Part shown: positions 13,785 through 14,261 of the stretch, in pieces | Layout: each line of letters starts with the position of its first letter | How positions within the stretch are numbered: position 1 is the first letter of the stretch | Assembly (NCBI GenBank): GCA_031396505.1 | Contig: JANNKX010000074.1 | Span: 1 to 14,261, forward strand | DNA from: JAAFHS01 sp031396505 | GTDB taxonomy: Bacteria; Pseudomonadota; Alphaproteobacteria; Rhodobacterales; Rhodobacteraceae | Direction of reading: 5' to 3' | Length of the DNA: 14,261 nucleotides | The notes under the pieces: generated by a model | What the model was told of the DNA's origin: nothing | The model's input: the letters and a program-made list of their open reading frames with translations, nothing else | The model's database searches: none | Position numbers and translations under genes: made by a program

Positions 13785-14261
13785 TTACTGGTCCTGCAGC
13801 TTGCGGGCTTCCAGAATGCCTGTGTAGGCGTCCAGCGTAACAGGGACGAAATCCATCGCCTCGCCTGCAGCCACGTTATAGGCGCATTCCTTGTCCGTTT
13901 CGTGCAGGTCTGCGGTGACTTGCGTCACGATGTCCTTCACTTCTTGCGGCAGGGCTGCGCGCACAACCATCGGGCCTTCCGGGATCAGGGTCGAGCGCCA
14001 GATTTCCACCAGATTGTTCATGTCAATCAGACCCGCATCCGCCGCCTTGCGGAACGCGCCCGAATTATAACCGTCTTCCCAGTTGCCCAGACCATCGGCC
14101 CACGACACGCCCGCCTCGACATCACCATTGTTCACGGCAACCAGCGTCTGCTCATGCCCGCCCGAAAAACGCACTTCGGCAAAGTAAGCTTCCAGATCGC
14201 CAAACTTGGCCTGCAGTTCTGCCGCCGGAACCAGATAGCCCGAGGTCGAATTCGGGTCCGC
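13785..14261 (-). CDS. phnD: Phosphonate-binding periplasmic protein PhnD (C-terminal part, cut by the window edge)
   Basis: The last 158 residues of a phosphonate-binding protein; the frame runs open off the right edge, so the signal peptide and first lobe are missing. The first residues visible, ADPNSTSGYLVPAAEL, are the hallmark PhnD ligand-binding loop (Ser/Thr-rich turn contacting the phosphonate). Further on come FSGGHEQTLVAVNNGDVEAG and a region matching the hinge and closing domain of type-2 binding proteins. It delivers phosphonates to the PhnE permeases. A methionine at 14174 is internal, not a start. It is the most upstream gene visible in this unit; phnC is expected just outside. 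Confidence 0.94.
   Translation of the reverse strand, partial: ADPNSTSGYLVPAAELQAKFGDLEAYFAEVRFSGGHEQTLVAVNNGDVEAGVSWADGLGNWEDGYNSGAFRKAADAGLIDMNNLVEIWRSTLIPEGPMVVRAALPQEVKDIVTQVTADLHETDKECAYNVAAGEAMDFVPVTLDAYTGILEARKLQDQ

Overview
The window is a nearly complete phosphonate (C-P lyase) utilisation locus. The high GC content, strong C/G bias at third codon positions, paired phnE genes, an interleaved DUF1045 gene and a hexapeptide transferase gene next to the transporter suggest an alphaproteobacterium, most likely a roseobacter-type Rhodobacterales. That placement is an inference from gene content and style; no rRNA marker is present.

Layout, left to right. (1) 13-1575: a flanking unit unrelated to phosphonates, an AhpD/carboxymuconolactone-decarboxylase-type gene (-) divergent from a LysR-type regulator (+). 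(2) 1631-2773: phnM copy 1 (-), divergent from 2869-3555 (+), a DUF1045 / 2H-phosphoesterase-type gene; they share a 95-bp gap holding an 18-bp palindrome. (3) 3522-8832 (-): the core operon, transcribed phnG-H-I-[small ORF region]-J-K-L-N. Most junctions overlap by 1-4 nt, but a 256-bp segment separates phnI from phnJ and carries opposing small ORFs. (4) 8833-8923: a divergent control region with a perfect 12-bp inverted repeat, the likely PhnF operator. (5) 8924-10902 (+): phnF (GntR/UTRA repressor), then a second, divergent phnM-type amidohydrolase. (6) 10906-14261 (-): a transport unit read phnD (cut by the window edge), phnE, a second phnE with a large extracytoplasmic insert, and a hexapeptide-repeat acyltransferase gene. 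An intrinsic-terminator-like hairpin lies between phnD and the permeases. phnC is probably just outside, upstream of phnD.

How the genes fit together. PhnD binds phosphonate in the periplasm and the PhnE subunits carry it inward with an ATPase not seen here. PhnI with PhnG, PhnH and PhnL couples the phosphonate to ATP-derived ribose triphosphate. PhnM removes pyrophosphate, and the radical-SAM enzyme PhnJ (with PhnK on the complex) breaks the C-P bond. This releases an alkane and 5-phosphoribosyl 1,2-cyclic phosphate. No phnP is present to open that cyclic phosphate; the DUF1045 protein with two H-x-T motifs, directly abutting phnN, is the best local candidate. PhnN then makes PRPP. No phnO of the GNAT type is present; the hexapeptide transferase could fill that role.

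No RNA genes, insertion sequences, CRISPR arrays or gene-free stretches over 300 bp were seen.
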